This document shows positions 42,779 to 50,907 of a stretch of DNA of 64,000 nucleotides, piece after piece. The notes beneath the pieces are model-generated. The model saw nothing but the letters and a program-made list of their open reading frames with translations, was not told the origin of the DNA and made no database searches. The stretch covers positions 204,436 to 268,435 of the forward strand of contig UCEY01000004.1 of the NCBI GenBank assembly GCA_900471605.1. The letters run 5' to 3'. A program made the position numbers and the translations under genes. Position 1 is the stretch's first letter. Each line of letters starts with the position of its first letter. This DNA is from Hyphomicrobiales bacterium (lineage in GTDB: Bacteria > Pseudomonadota > Alphaproteobacteria > Rhizobiales > Rhizobiaceae).

Positions 42779-43837
42779 TCATGTGAGTTTTGCGGTCACG
42801 TCTATCCACTGTGTCGTGAATTCGAAGATCGCCGGAACAGTTAGCTCTTTCTGCTGGCTGGTAAATCCTTCGTAGGCTAAGTGCGTCCAAGGATGCTGGT
42901 GGACGGAAGGTGTTTCTTTCGAGATCAATTGGACCAGGGTTGGAAGTAGATTGAACATCCCAATCAGATGAGCTTTCCGAGTCGTGATAGGCGCCTTCAG
43001 GAGTGAAAGGGCGTTGGGGCTTTCAAATGCGTCTAGCGTTCGCGGACCATTGTAGCTCTTGCTCCAATCGCGCCACCAGGCATCGTTGCGAGGCAAACCT
43101 GCCGTAGCGAAATGCCGGATCGGGTTCCGCAGGATCTTACGGCGCGAAGGCGCCGCTGTTGCGGCTGTCACGCGCCTATATTTGGCCCCTGACAGCTTGC
43201 CGCGCAGATAAAGGCGTGAGGTTTCCGCATGAATTTCCCGGCCGAGGCTGTCGTACTCCCTTCTGTGGCCACCCCAAGAGAGGTAGCTTCGGTAGGAGAA
43301 GGCACTCACCTTGTCATCGATGATTACATTGCTGTCGTCGTCGGCCATCCAGGGGGCCAGTGCTGCGTCTGTCTCGTCGGCCAGCCTCTGAAATCCCGGA
43401 TGTCCGCTTAGGAAGCGATGTGGTGGATGGGTCACCCCTTCGAACAGAATATCTGAGGGAAAGGCGCCGGCAGATTCCTGAAACGCGCAGATATAACCAG
43501 GATCATAGTAGGTGTCGGCGTCGACCTGAAGAATAAGCAGCTCATCTGGCTGTAGCATACGAGATTCTGCGACATGGGCGGCCGCCGCGATGCCTTTTAC
43601 CCGCGGCGGGACATAACCTCTTTCTGCTTCGTCGCATACAATCACGGCGCCAGGTGGCGATGCGAGCTGGATCTCCGACATAATCGCACGGGTTCCGTCA
43701 CGAGAGGCGTTATCGACCATGATCAACACTGCATCCGGAAAGTCCTCCAGGTCGCCAGAGCCAAACCCTAGAGAAGCGGCGGACCGTTTTAAGGTAAGCT
43801 GTTCATTCAGACATGGCATCACCACGGCAGTCATCAT
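42779..43837 (-). CDS. family 2 glycosyltransferase in the RiPP operon
   Basis: 352 residues. It begins TAVVMPCLNEQLTLKRSAAS, with LIMVDNASRDGT and the nucleotide-metal motif LQVDADTYYDPG (DxD). This is a GT2 (GT-A) fold without membrane helices. It is the last gene of the precursor-maturase operon, 27 nt after the acyltransferase gene. It may glycosylate the mature peptide or a carrier lipid; which one is unknown. There is no terminator in the 170-nt gap to the convergent dehydrogenase gene. Confidence 0.82.
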   Translation of the reverse strand: MMTAVVMPCLNEQLTLKRSAASLGFGSGDLEDFPDAVLIMVDNASRDGTRAIMSEIQLASPPGAVIVCDEAERGYVPPRVKGIAAAAHVAESRMLQPDELLILQVDADTYYDPGYICAFQESAGAFPSDILFEGVTHPPHRFLSGHPGFQRLADETDAALAPWMADDDSNVIIDDKVSAFSYRSYLSWGGHRREYDSLGREIHAETSRLYLRGKLSGAKYRRVTAATAAPSRRKILRNPIRHFATAGLPRNDAWWRDWSKSYNGPRTLDAFESPNALSLLKAPITTRKAHLIGMFNLLPTLVQLISKETPSVHQHPWTHLAYEGFTSQQKELTVPAIFEFTTQWIDVTAKLT

Positions 43838-43864
43838 AGCGAAGCGCTCGCAAACGGAGTTATG

Positions 43865-44335
43865 TCATTCCTGCGTAGACGCGTTCCGGCGCCACACCAT
43901 CACTTTTTGGCGGTGCGCATCCGGGTCCAGTTCTACGAACCCGGCTTCTTCAGCGGCACGTGCTGAAGCGATATTTGCCTTCTGCATATGCGCATAAATG
44001 GTGTCGTACTTGCTGAGGGCGACCGCTTGAGCATAGCCAAGTCTGCCGATTTTTCGGCCCTGGCTCGCCTTGTTGAGATAGATCTGCAGAGAAGCATGTT
44101 TTCCGATCGGCGGTTCATCGATCAGATTGATGAATACGGTTCCGCAGCGTTTCCCATCTAGCTCGATCCGCCAAGCCTCTCCATCGGGGGCCCCGCCCCG
44201 TCCTTTCGTCCCCTTAGTCCTTACCAACTGAACCTGTGCGGGATCAGCTGGCGCACGCGACAAAGTGCGCATTTTCCGAGGTCCTGAAGACACGCGCCGC
44301 TTCGCATTTTTCGAGGGTGTGGCGCGTGACTCCAT
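43865..44335 (-). CDS. GNAT family N-acyltransferase in the RiPP operon
   Basis: 156 residues from the ATG at 44335, which shares one nucleotide with the previous stop (TGATGG). After a basic, Arg/Lys-rich N-terminal 45 residues comes a GNAT domain: GTVFINLID, the acyl-CoA loop QGRKIGRLGYAQA, and NIASARAAEEAGFVEL. GNAT maturases acylate Lys or ornithine side chains in some RiPP pathways. Coupling to an arginase-like gene makes ornithine acylation a sensible proposal. Resistance by self-acetylation is the alternative. Confidence 0.82.
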   Translation of the reverse strand: MESRATPSKNAKRRVSSGPRKMRTLSRAPADPAQVQLVRTKGTKGRGGAPDGEAWRIELDGKRCGTVFINLIDEPPIGKHASLQIYLNKASQGRKIGRLGYAQAVALSKYDTIYAHMQKANIASARAAEEAGFVELDPDAHRQKVMVWRRNASTQE

Positions 44336-45318
44336 CAGGTTAGTCCCAGTCCGGCCACCAGCCTCGCATCCGCCTCTTTCCAAAATTCAGCCGGGAAGAA
44401 GCCGGGAGAGTATGCAATGACAATGTCGTCAATGCGCCTGACTAGGTCCCGACCGGTCAGAGCCTTGGTCAGCGCATCGATTTTCTGAAGGATCGTATCG
44501 AAAGGGGGATCAAGCCTGGCCTCGTTTGAGGCCCAGTCGCTGTCACCGTCATAGCGGTTGTTGAAATAGTCCATGTCGACGTGCAGCAGCATGGAGCGAT
44601 CTTCAATCTCATGCAGCCACTCGTCAAGATCGCGCGTTACTAAATAACGCGATCCATGAGTGTCTTCATCTGCGATGTGCTGCTCGATTGCCGGTCGGCG
44701 CCCTTGGGAGGTCAACAAATCGTCAAGATCCGTTTTCATTTGCAGGACCTGGGTATGACTGCCAGTGGTTTTCGGAGGCTGGCACAGATGCCTGATTTCA
44801 CTGCCCGGAATATGGTGAAGGAACGGCGTCATAAAGCTGCCCATACCGACGGCGCCGCTCACGATCGCGGCTTCCACCGACTGAGGATCCGAAAGCACGA
44901 AGGGCCTGCCACTGATCATGTCGCACCAACCGGAATCGGTCAGCTCGAGACGAGGCGATCCGAAATCGCGATGGTCATCCACATGCAGGATAACGGGTGC
45001 AGCACCGTAGCTGCCCCGCTTAGCAAGCCAGCGGCTCCAGCTGGCCAGGGTCCAGCTGTCGTAAAGACAGCGCAGGAGTTTGCCATGACGACGCTGTGCG
45101 CTGAACATAGTCTCATAGCTAACCCCCTCCCCCCACCAGGCAAGCCCTTCGGCCAGGCGAGGATCCACGTAACGTGCCGGATCGGCCGACCAGTGAAGGT
45201 CCAGCGTCCAGCTGCCAGCACCCGCCAACGCATGGGCATCCTTGTCACAGAAGTAATCGCGAAGCCTGGCGTGCCGCTCAACCGAGTCCAGAGGAAGACG
45301 ATCGAGCGGGATCTCCAT
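44335..45318 (-). CDS. UPF0489 family, peptide-arginase-like metalloenzyme
   Basis: 327 residues from the ATG at 45318, one nucleotide after the maturase stop. Two motifs recall the arginase di-manganese site: VILHVDDHRDFG, in which Asp115-His116-x-Asp118 parallels DAHxD, and LLHVDMDYFNNRYD, in which Asp248-x-Asp250 parallels DxDxxD. UPF0489 includes the OspR-type peptide arginases that turn Arg into ornithine in RiPP precursors. The precursor encoded in this operon has Arg at three regular positions of its C-terminus, so it is the presumed substrate. Activity is inferred. Confidence 0.75.
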   Translation of the reverse strand: MEIPLDRLPLDSVERHARLRDYFCDKDAHALAGAGSWTLDLHWSADPARYVDPRLAEGLAWWGEGVSYETMFSAQRRHGKLLRCLYDSWTLASWSRWLAKRGSYGAAPVILHVDDHRDFGSPRLELTDSGWCDMISGRPFVLSDPQSVEAAIVSGAVGMGSFMTPFLHHIPGSEIRHLCQPPKTTGSHTQVLQMKTDLDDLLTSQGRRPAIEQHIADEDTHGSRYLVTRDLDEWLHEIEDRSMLLHVDMDYFNNRYDGDSDWASNEARLDPPFDTILQKIDALTKALTGRDLVRRIDDIVIAYSPGFFPAEFWKEADARLVAGLGLT

Positions 45319-45319
45319 C

Positions 45320-47458
45320 TTACGCCGCCAACCGCGGTTTTGTGCGGACGCTATCAAGAAGGTTCGCAAGCGCTCGCCCGATGGGCGTAAGCTCACAGCC
45401 CTCCAGTGTCGCAAGTCCCAGCTCCAGATTCCGTTCAGTGTCGCGGAGCTGGTTAGCCGCCCGTTCCTTCATGTGCGCCGGTCCGGTTTCCAGGACATGC
45501 GACCAAAACCGTTGCAGTTCCACAAACACAAAAACCGCATGCAGCAGCCCTGACGGCGGCCGGAGGTCGGCCCGCCAGGGCGAGACGACGCGGGGCGCGA
45601 ACCGGCTGACCGTCGGCGCCATCCGCTCGAGCAGATACAGTTTCTGGTGCCGATGCTCGTGAACAAGCGAGTCCGCGAGATCATAAGGATCGATAAGGCC
45701 ATCACCCTGCATTACGGACACGAACAGCGCCCCCGGAACGCTGTCGTCACTGAACGAGACGATTTTGTCAGGATGAGCAGTGGGATCGCGCACGAACTGG
45801 ACTGCCTGGCAGGCCTGCAGCATCTCTTCCGCGAGGGCCGGGCGCCATTTCCGAACAATGGCAAACGCTTCGGTGACCACCGCCTTGGCACTTTCCGCCA
45901 CATTGTCGCGCTCGAAGACGATCTGCTCCCCGAAAGGAAGGCGTAGCCACGGATCCGCTTTGCCGACCTCCCATTCCTGCTTGCCCAAATCCTGGCTGGA
46001 AACCAAATCCGCCAGATAGGAAGCATCCGCCAGGAGAGGCTTACCATCCACATCGTGGATCTGCCGGCCGTCGCGTTGGGCGAGGATTGCCCTGGTCCAG
46101 GCGACCACCCCCGGCCGGTGGGCCAGCTGGTTGAAGGATGTATCATCTAAACCGGACAGTTGGTCTGCCAGGTCCTGGCGGCCGCCTTCTTTTAGATGCG
46201 CCGCGACGGCCGTCAGATTGGTGGCATAGACTTGGTCTGCGTCAACCAGCAACGCTTTCAGCGCGTCCGGAGCAGTCTCCGCCCGTTCAAATGCCGCGAG
46301 ATCGAAAGCGGCCGGGAGCCGGTTTTCCAAATCTTCCTCCTCGCCAGAGAGGTCCTCGATCAAGCGGCCTTTGACGTGGGTAATCAGGCTAGCTAGCTCG
46401 CCGCAGTAGATCGAGGGATGATTGAAGCCGTCCGGTCCGAAGCGGTGCGGCACGGATCCGCCGCCGCAGATATCGACGACCGTGCAGCTGAGACAGGTCT
46501 CGCTGAGACCTTCTTTACGAAGGAGATTTCTGTGGCGCTCAATACCGGCCGACGCCGCTGCAGCCGAGATGGCCATGTCACGAACCGAGCCTTTCAGGTC
46601 GGACGCGCCATCAGCAACGATTTTGAGGACGTCAAGGTCATGGTAGCTGCCATCGGTTTCGATCGACAAAAGGTTCACATCGCCAAAACCGAAGGCATCG
46701 GTTGCTGAAGGCAGGCCTGCCGCCACATCAAGCAGCGCCTCGAATGTCCGGAGCGGAAGATGGGGGTAGCGATCGAACCACAGGTCAAACGCACGGATCA
46801 GCCAGTCCCTATAGACGGCCGGGTTTTCAGCCCGGCCTGGCGGAGGACGAAGGTGATGGGCATCAGGAAGCAGCAGGTCCAGTTTGGGTGGACCGAGTTC
46901 GTCAAAGAACAGGAAAAGATCCTCAGGATCGATACGGGGATCGATCACCGCGATGATCCCCGCGAAGATAGCCGGACGCGAGGCCAGACGCTGATAGCCT
47001 CCCATGACGCTTTCGAAGCTCGAGCGGCCTTTCCGGCTGGTCCGGTGGAGGTCGTTGGCGGCTTTCGGGCCATCGAGGCTTAGAGAGACCGAGATGTCGG
47101 CCTGCTCGAGCTGGTCGAGGACGGCATCCGTAAGAAGGATGCCGTTGGTCTGCAGGGCGAAGTCCAGGATAACTTCGGACCCGACTGCAGCTCGAAGGCG
47201 CTCCGCAAACCCCGTGATAGTGGTCGCCCCGGCAAGGAGGGGTTCACCGCCATGAAAAATGATCACGGCACGGCGCAGGCCCTCTTCCCGAACATATTCG
47301 GCGAGACGGTCGGCAAACGATTTCTGGATATCGTCAGGCATGGTTTTAGGCATGGATCTCCAGCTCTGATCAGCGTGGTGATACACATAACAGTAATCGC
47401 AATCGAGATTGCACCGGGAGGCGATCTTGATCAGGAACGACGTGATCCGCGCCGCCAC
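45320..47458 (-). CDS. FxsB-type radical SAM/SPASM peptide maturase with C-terminal HEXXH domain
   Basis: 712 residues from a GTG at 47458. The radical SAM cluster ligands are Cys16, Cys20 and Cys23 (SRCNLDCDYCYVY), with HGGEP at 69-73. SPASM-type Cys are 322, 325, 331 and 352 (CLSC, DICGGG, YCGEL). The C-terminal third is a different domain with an intact HEHRH at 600-604. This two-part layout is that of FxsB maturases, which form C-C cyclophane crosslinks between an aromatic residue and a nearby side chain; many homologues have lost the HEXXH. The intact motif here suggests an added zinc peptidase activity, perhaps leader removal. Confidence 0.88.
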   Translation of the reverse strand: MAARITSFLIKIASRCNLDCDYCYVYHHADQSWRSMPKTMPDDIQKSFADRLAEYVREEGLRRAVIIFHGGEPLLAGATTITGFAERLRAAVGSEVILDFALQTNGILLTDAVLDQLEQADISVSLSLDGPKAANDLHRTSRKGRSSFESVMGGYQRLASRPAIFAGIIAVIDPRIDPEDLFLFFDELGPPKLDLLLPDAHHLRPPPGRAENPAVYRDWLIRAFDLWFDRYPHLPLRTFEALLDVAAGLPSATDAFGFGDVNLLSIETDGSYHDLDVLKIVADGASDLKGSVRDMAISAAAASAGIERHRNLLRKEGLSETCLSCTVVDICGGGSVPHRFGPDGFNHPSIYCGELASLITHVKGRLIEDLSGEEEDLENRLPAAFDLAAFERAETAPDALKALLVDADQVYATNLTAVAAHLKEGGRQDLADQLSGLDDTSFNQLAHRPGVVAWTRAILAQRDGRQIHDVDGKPLLADASYLADLVSSQDLGKQEWEVGKADPWLRLPFGEQIVFERDNVAESAKAVVTEAFAIVRKWRPALAEEMLQACQAVQFVRDPTAHPDKIVSFSDDSVPGALFVSVMQGDGLIDPYDLADSLVHEHRHQKLYLLERMAPTVSRFAPRVVSPWRADLRPPSGLLHAVFVFVELQRFWSHVLETGPAHMKERAANQLRDTERNLELGLATLEGCELTPIGRALANLLDSVRTKPRLAA

Positions 47459-47471
47459 AGGTAGCTACCTG
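47458..47471 (-). promoter_or_regulatory. palindrome at the maturase start codon
   Basis: CAGGTAGCTACCTG is a perfect 14-nt palindrome that begins at the G/C of the GTG start of the maturase and lies 3 nt after the precursor stop. As RNA it can form a 5-bp stem with a 4-nt loop that covers the AGG ribosome site. It may keep maturase translation lower than precursor translation. Confidence 0.5.
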
Positions 47472-47474
47472 AGC

Positions 47475-47654
47475 TTAGGAGCGGTTATGCCGGTGATGCA
47501 TCCGGTCATAGCTGGTGATGACTTCGCTGGCCTCTGCGGTCGCGAGGATCCGGTTTTTGAGACGCTGGATTGCCGGATTTTCCGACTGGCTGCGCATGAC
47601 CGTGGTCTTCAATGCCTGTTCAACGACCGGGACTTCCTGCTGCACGTCTGACAT
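47475..47654 (-). CDS. RiPP precursor peptide with aromatic-x-Arg triads
   Basis: 59 residues; start ATG at 47654 with AAGGA 7 nt upstream. The leader starts MSDVQQEVPVVEQALKTTVM and contains a helical stretch (AIQRLKNRILATAEASEVIT). The C-terminus is SYDRMHHRHNRS. It contains three aromatic-x-Arg triads: Tyr49-Asp-Arg51, His53-His-Arg55 and His56-Asn-Arg58, then a terminal Ser. Cyclophane maturases act on aromatic-x-x triads, so these are the predicted crosslink sites. The gene is only 16 nt upstream of the FxsB-type maturase. RefSeq includes cyclophane RiPP families with similar Tyr/His-rich tails, but I could not compare directly. Confidence 0.8.
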   Translation of the reverse strand: MSDVQQEVPVVEQALKTTVMRSQSENPAIQRLKNRILATAEASEVITSYDRMHHRHNRS

Positions 47655-47684
47655 GCTTACATCCTTCGATTGAGTGACAAATAC

Positions 47685-47713
47685 TGAATAGCGTGTCCAG
47701 GTTTGAGTTTCAA
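47685..47713 (-). promoter_or_regulatory. predicted promoter of the RiPP operon
   Basis: On the minus strand TTGAAA (47713-47708) and TATTCA (47690-47685) are 17 nt apart, giving a 5' leader of about 25 nt before the precursor ATG. The -10 is weak, so an activator may be needed. Confidence 0.45.
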
Positions 47714-47749
47714 TACGTTTCTATAAATCGAAAGCTTGTTTCCCGTTTC

Positions 47750-47766
47750 ACATAGTTAGACTATGT
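47750..47766. promoter_or_regulatory. perfect inverted repeat upstream of the RiPP promoter
   Basis: ACATAGT-TAG-ACTATGT, 7-nt arms and 3-nt spacer. It lies about 40 nt upstream of the predicted -35 box, a usual place for an activator site. It is the only strong dyad found in this region. Confidence 0.5.
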
Positions 47767-48144
47767 CCTCTACTTTCTGCTGTGCTTGGTGGCGGGATGG
47801 AGTGAGTTTAGGATAGCTCCCGAAATCAAATAAAGGTGCAAAGTCAATACCCCCGAACGCAAGGCGATCGGGGAGCGCAACCGACGCTGACGCGAAAGCC
47901 TGTGATCATGTTCCATCCCGCCGTTATTCGCTTCTTCTCATTCTCCCTTAATCGGGTGGCGTCGGCGGCCGCCGGCTGCTATCAGCCTGCGAACAACTGT
48001 CGGGGCGGAGCGTTATGCCAGTGACTCCTTCTGGATCGTAAAGTCCGGGCGAGCCGGGTCGGGGAGGATCCAGGCAAATCTGTTCACAAAGTTCTTATAT
48101 AATCGTTCCAGGCTTCCTAAATTCGGCAACACGCTTAGAGTTAA

Positions 48145-50532
48145 GTCGCAGCAAAAACCGGCGGATCGTCAAAACATCCGAGTGATGTCAACCACCGTGA
48201 GGCGCATGCACAGGCGCTGCTAACAGCACTCGACCACCTTCCAAACATCACCGAGAACAACCTGCCGGGTGTCTACCTCGCGATCGAGGGACGGCCGCAT
48301 GAGGTAATGGTGACCAAGAGCCTGAACGCCAGCGGGCTGACGCTTCTTAAAGTCGAGAAGCAGCCCGGCGCAACGGCGGCGGCAACGGTTTTTGCTACCG
48401 AAAAAGGCATCGAGAAGCTTCGCAAAAAGATTGAGGATTTTGGCGGCGATCTCCCGGTCAACGAAGACGGAAGCTTCAAGCCGCCGAAGAACGCCGACTT
48501 GGTGCAAAGCATCGGCGCGATTTCCGAGGCCGGGCTCCGGGCCTTATGGCGCAGTCCCGGTGGCCGGTTTCCGACCGAGCCCGGCAAGCAGGCTTGGGAA
48601 GTTTGGCTTGGAAGGTCAGACGCCCCTGACTTTCTCGCCAGTGCCACGGACTACGGTATTGCTGTCGGAACCGACAGGCTGGAATTCCCGGAAGATGTAG
48701 TGGTGATTGCGGTTGCGACTGCCGTCGAACTGGCAGCTGCCGTCCGGAATCTTGGCGGTGTCCGGGCGCTGGCGACGCCGACCCGCACCGCGGACGATTT
48801 TGATGCCATGCCGATCGAGGAACAGCATGAGTGGGTCGGTGATCTCGTCGGCCGCACGACATTTTCCGTCGATGCCGATCCGAACTACATCACGCTCCTC
48901 GATCGCGGAGTGACGCGGGCCCATCCTTTGATCCAGCCCGCACTGGCGGCAGCCGATCGGCATGCCGCGGAGGCGGCATGGGACGTCAACGATTTCGTGG
49001 GGCATGGCACGCAGCTGGCCGGCTTGGCACTGTTCGGCGATCTAAGCACGGCCTTGCAGACCACCTTGCCGATCACCATCGCTCACCGGCTGGAATCAGC
49101 AAAGATCATGCCGGATGCCGGTCACAATCCCCATCATCTGCTCGGAACCGTGACCCGCAAGGGCATAGATGCGGCAGAGGTGGCTGCGGTCCGGCGGCGG
49201 ACCTTCTGCCTGGCGAGCACCACTGAAGACGACACACCACATGACGGCGCGCCGACGTCCTGGTCGAGTGAAATCGATCAACTCGCGTCCGGCGCGTCAG
49301 GGCTGCAAAGACGCCAGCGACTTATTCTGGTCTCGGCGGGCAACAGCGACCAGAACGCTTTCATCGGTGGTAATTATCTCGCCGTCTCCGATCATCCCGA
49401 CAACGAGCTGGAATCGCCAGCGCAAGCGTGGAATGCAATTAGCGTTGGCGCCTATACGCAGAAGGTCACGCTGCCGCCGGGGGAGCCCGGGGTTTGCGTT
49501 GCTCCCTTGGGCGATCTGGCGCCGTCATCGCGGACCGCAAGCTGGCAATCCTACTGGCCGATCAAGCCAGACGTCGTCTACGAGGGTGGCAACTGGTTTA
49601 TGCACGGCGCGCCGCCGCCGATGAAACATCCTGCCCTTGCGCCACTCACCACTGATCATCAATATCCGGCGCGCGCGTTCACGACCTGCGGCGAGACCAG
49701 CGCGGCGACAGCGCTCGCCTCACGCGACATCACCGCACTGTGGTCGGACTATCCGGAGCTCTGGCCGGAAACCGTGCGGGCAATCTTCGTGTCGTCGGCC
49801 CGATGGACCAACCGGATGCTCAGCCACGTTCCTCAGCAGCCGTCGAAGACTGATCTCGGGATACTCTTCAGGCGCTATGGCTATGGCGTTCCGGATATGG
49901 AGCGGGCACGGCGTAGCGCATCGAATGCTTTGACGCTGATAGTCGAGGATACGATCCAGCCCTACAAGAAGAGCACCACGAAAAACGCCGAGCACATCCA
50001 TAACGAGCTGAAGCTGTTCGAGCTTCCTTGGCCGGTCCAAGAGCTGCGGCGGCTTGGCGCAGCCGAGGTCAAGCTGCGCATCAGCCTCAGCACCTTTATG
50101 TTGCCAAACCCGTCAGAACCGTCCCGCGGTAACAAATACCGTTATGCGTCGCACAATCTCCGCTTCAAGTTGAACAGGCCTAATGAAAAGCCGGGCGCCT
50201 TTATTAAGAGGATCAGCAAGATAGCGGAGCAAACAGATGAAGGAACGATCGAGGAACCTGATGGCTGGATGTTTGGGCCGAACCGGCGCGATGTTGGTTC
50301 GCTGCAGATCGATCAGCTGACATGTGCTGCCTCTGACCTTGCGCGCCGCAATCTGATTGCTGTCCATCCCGTGACCGGATGGTGGAAAGCGAAGAGCATC
50401 TCCAATCCCAACAGCCTTCATGCTCGCTTTGCACTGGTTGTCGAAATCGACGCCGGCACGGTCCCGGCCGAGCTCTATGCCGAGGTACAGGCCGCTATCG
50501 ACAACATGGCAGCGGCCGTGGTCGCGGTCTAA
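48145..50532 (+). CDS. subtilisin-like serine peptidase (S8), 5' end uncertain
   Basis: The first in-frame ATG is at 48307 (741 residues). Numbered from there, the catalytic triad is Asp199 (ITLLDRGV), His233 (FVGHGTQLAG) and Ser465 (TCGETSAATA), with the oxyanion Asn in ILVSAGNSDQN. The open frame reaches back to 48145 and encodes HREAHAQALLTALDHLPN and LPGVYLAIEG, which look like the normal family N-terminus, but no ATG, GTG or TTG is available there. A 1-nt slip in the A5 run near 48153 would join it to another frame. These proteases often pair with an AAA ATPase in IetAS-type defence; none is adjacent. Role in peptide maturation or defence is open. Confidence 0.78.
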   Translation, partial: VAAKTGGSSKHPSDVNHREAHAQALLTALDHLPNITENNLPGVYLAIEGRPHEVMVTKSLNASGLTLLKVEKQPGATAAATVFATEKGIEKLRKKIEDFGGDLPVNEDGSFKPPKNADLVQSIGAISEAGLRALWRSPGGRFPTEPGKQAWEVWLGRSDAPDFLASATDYGIAVGTDRLEFPEDVVVIAVATAVELAAAVRNLGGVRALATPTRTADDFDAMPIEEQHEWVGDLVGRTTFSVDADPNYITLLDRGVTRAHPLIQPALAAADRHAAEAAWDVNDFVGHGTQLAGLALFGDLSTALQTTLPITIAHRLESAKIMPDAGHNPHHLLGTVTRKGIDAAEVAAVRRRTFCLASTTEDDTPHDGAPTSWSSEIDQLASGASGLQRRQRLILVSAGNSDQNAFIGGNYLAVSDHPDNELESPAQAWNAISVGAYTQKVTLPPGEPGVCVAPLGDLAPSSRTASWQSYWPIKPDVVYEGGNWFMHGAPPPMKHPALAPLTTDHQYPARAFTTCGETSAATALASRDITALWSDYPELWPETVRAIFVSSARWTNRMLSHVPQQPSKTDLGILFRRYGYGVPDMERARRSASNALTLIVEDTIQPYKKSTTKNAEHIHNELKLFELPWPVQELRRLGAAEVKLRISLSTFMLPNPSEPSRGNKYRYASHNLRFKLNRPNEKPGAFIKRISKIAEQTDEGTIEEPDGWMFGPNRRDVGSLQIDQLTCAASDLARRNLIAVHPVTGWWKAKSISNPNSLHARFALVVEIDAGTVPAELYAEVQAAIDNMAAAVVAV

Positions 50533-50907
50533 GCCGCAACTGAGCAACTGCGTATGATGGAGGAGATGACGAGCGGCGGTAGAAGGACTGATGCGCGATC
50601 GGTGATCATTTCTTGTCCGCCTCCAACGAGCTTACCCCATCAAGGCGCCGCAAGGAAACACAACCAACGATGCGCTCTTGAACAGTTACGACCCGCCGAC
50701 CTGCTACCGGAATTCGACTAGATGCCTGCGAGAAAAGGCAGCGAAAGATACGGGTTATAGCGACCGTCGCCCCACGAGTGTTCGATTCACATGGAATTGA
50801 AGGTGTTTTGCGTTTCGGTCCTAATGCTCACACCCAGAAGGTCACCGGCATTTGCTGTGCCTGCAAAATATGTAAGTGTCGAAAGGGTCATTTCTCTGGG
50901 ATTAAGT
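50533..50907. other. intergenic region before the DUF3800 gene
   Basis: 375 nt with no supported gene. A frame runs in from 50791 but its first 39 residues look non-coding, and the DUF3800 domain begins exactly at the ATG at 50908. No repeat or hairpin stood out. Confidence 0.35.

Larger units (their letters stand above)
47655..48144. promoter_or_regulatory. divergent region between RiPP operon and subtilase gene
   Basis: 490 nt, more A+T-rich than the genes around it. It holds the RiPP promoter and the inverted repeat described separately, plus a good -10-like TATAAT on the plus strand at 48098-48103. No convincing small gene other than the precursor was found on either strand. Confidence 0.45.

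Noticed and set aside
47836..48024. 62-codon plus-strand frame as a second precursor peptide
   Set aside because: No ribosome site, no leader-like or core-like pattern, and the direction is opposite to the maturase operon.
48083..48103. TTCACA and TATAAT as a complete promoter for the subtilase gene
   Set aside because: The boxes are only 9 nt apart, too close for a sigma70 pair. Only the -10-like element is noted.
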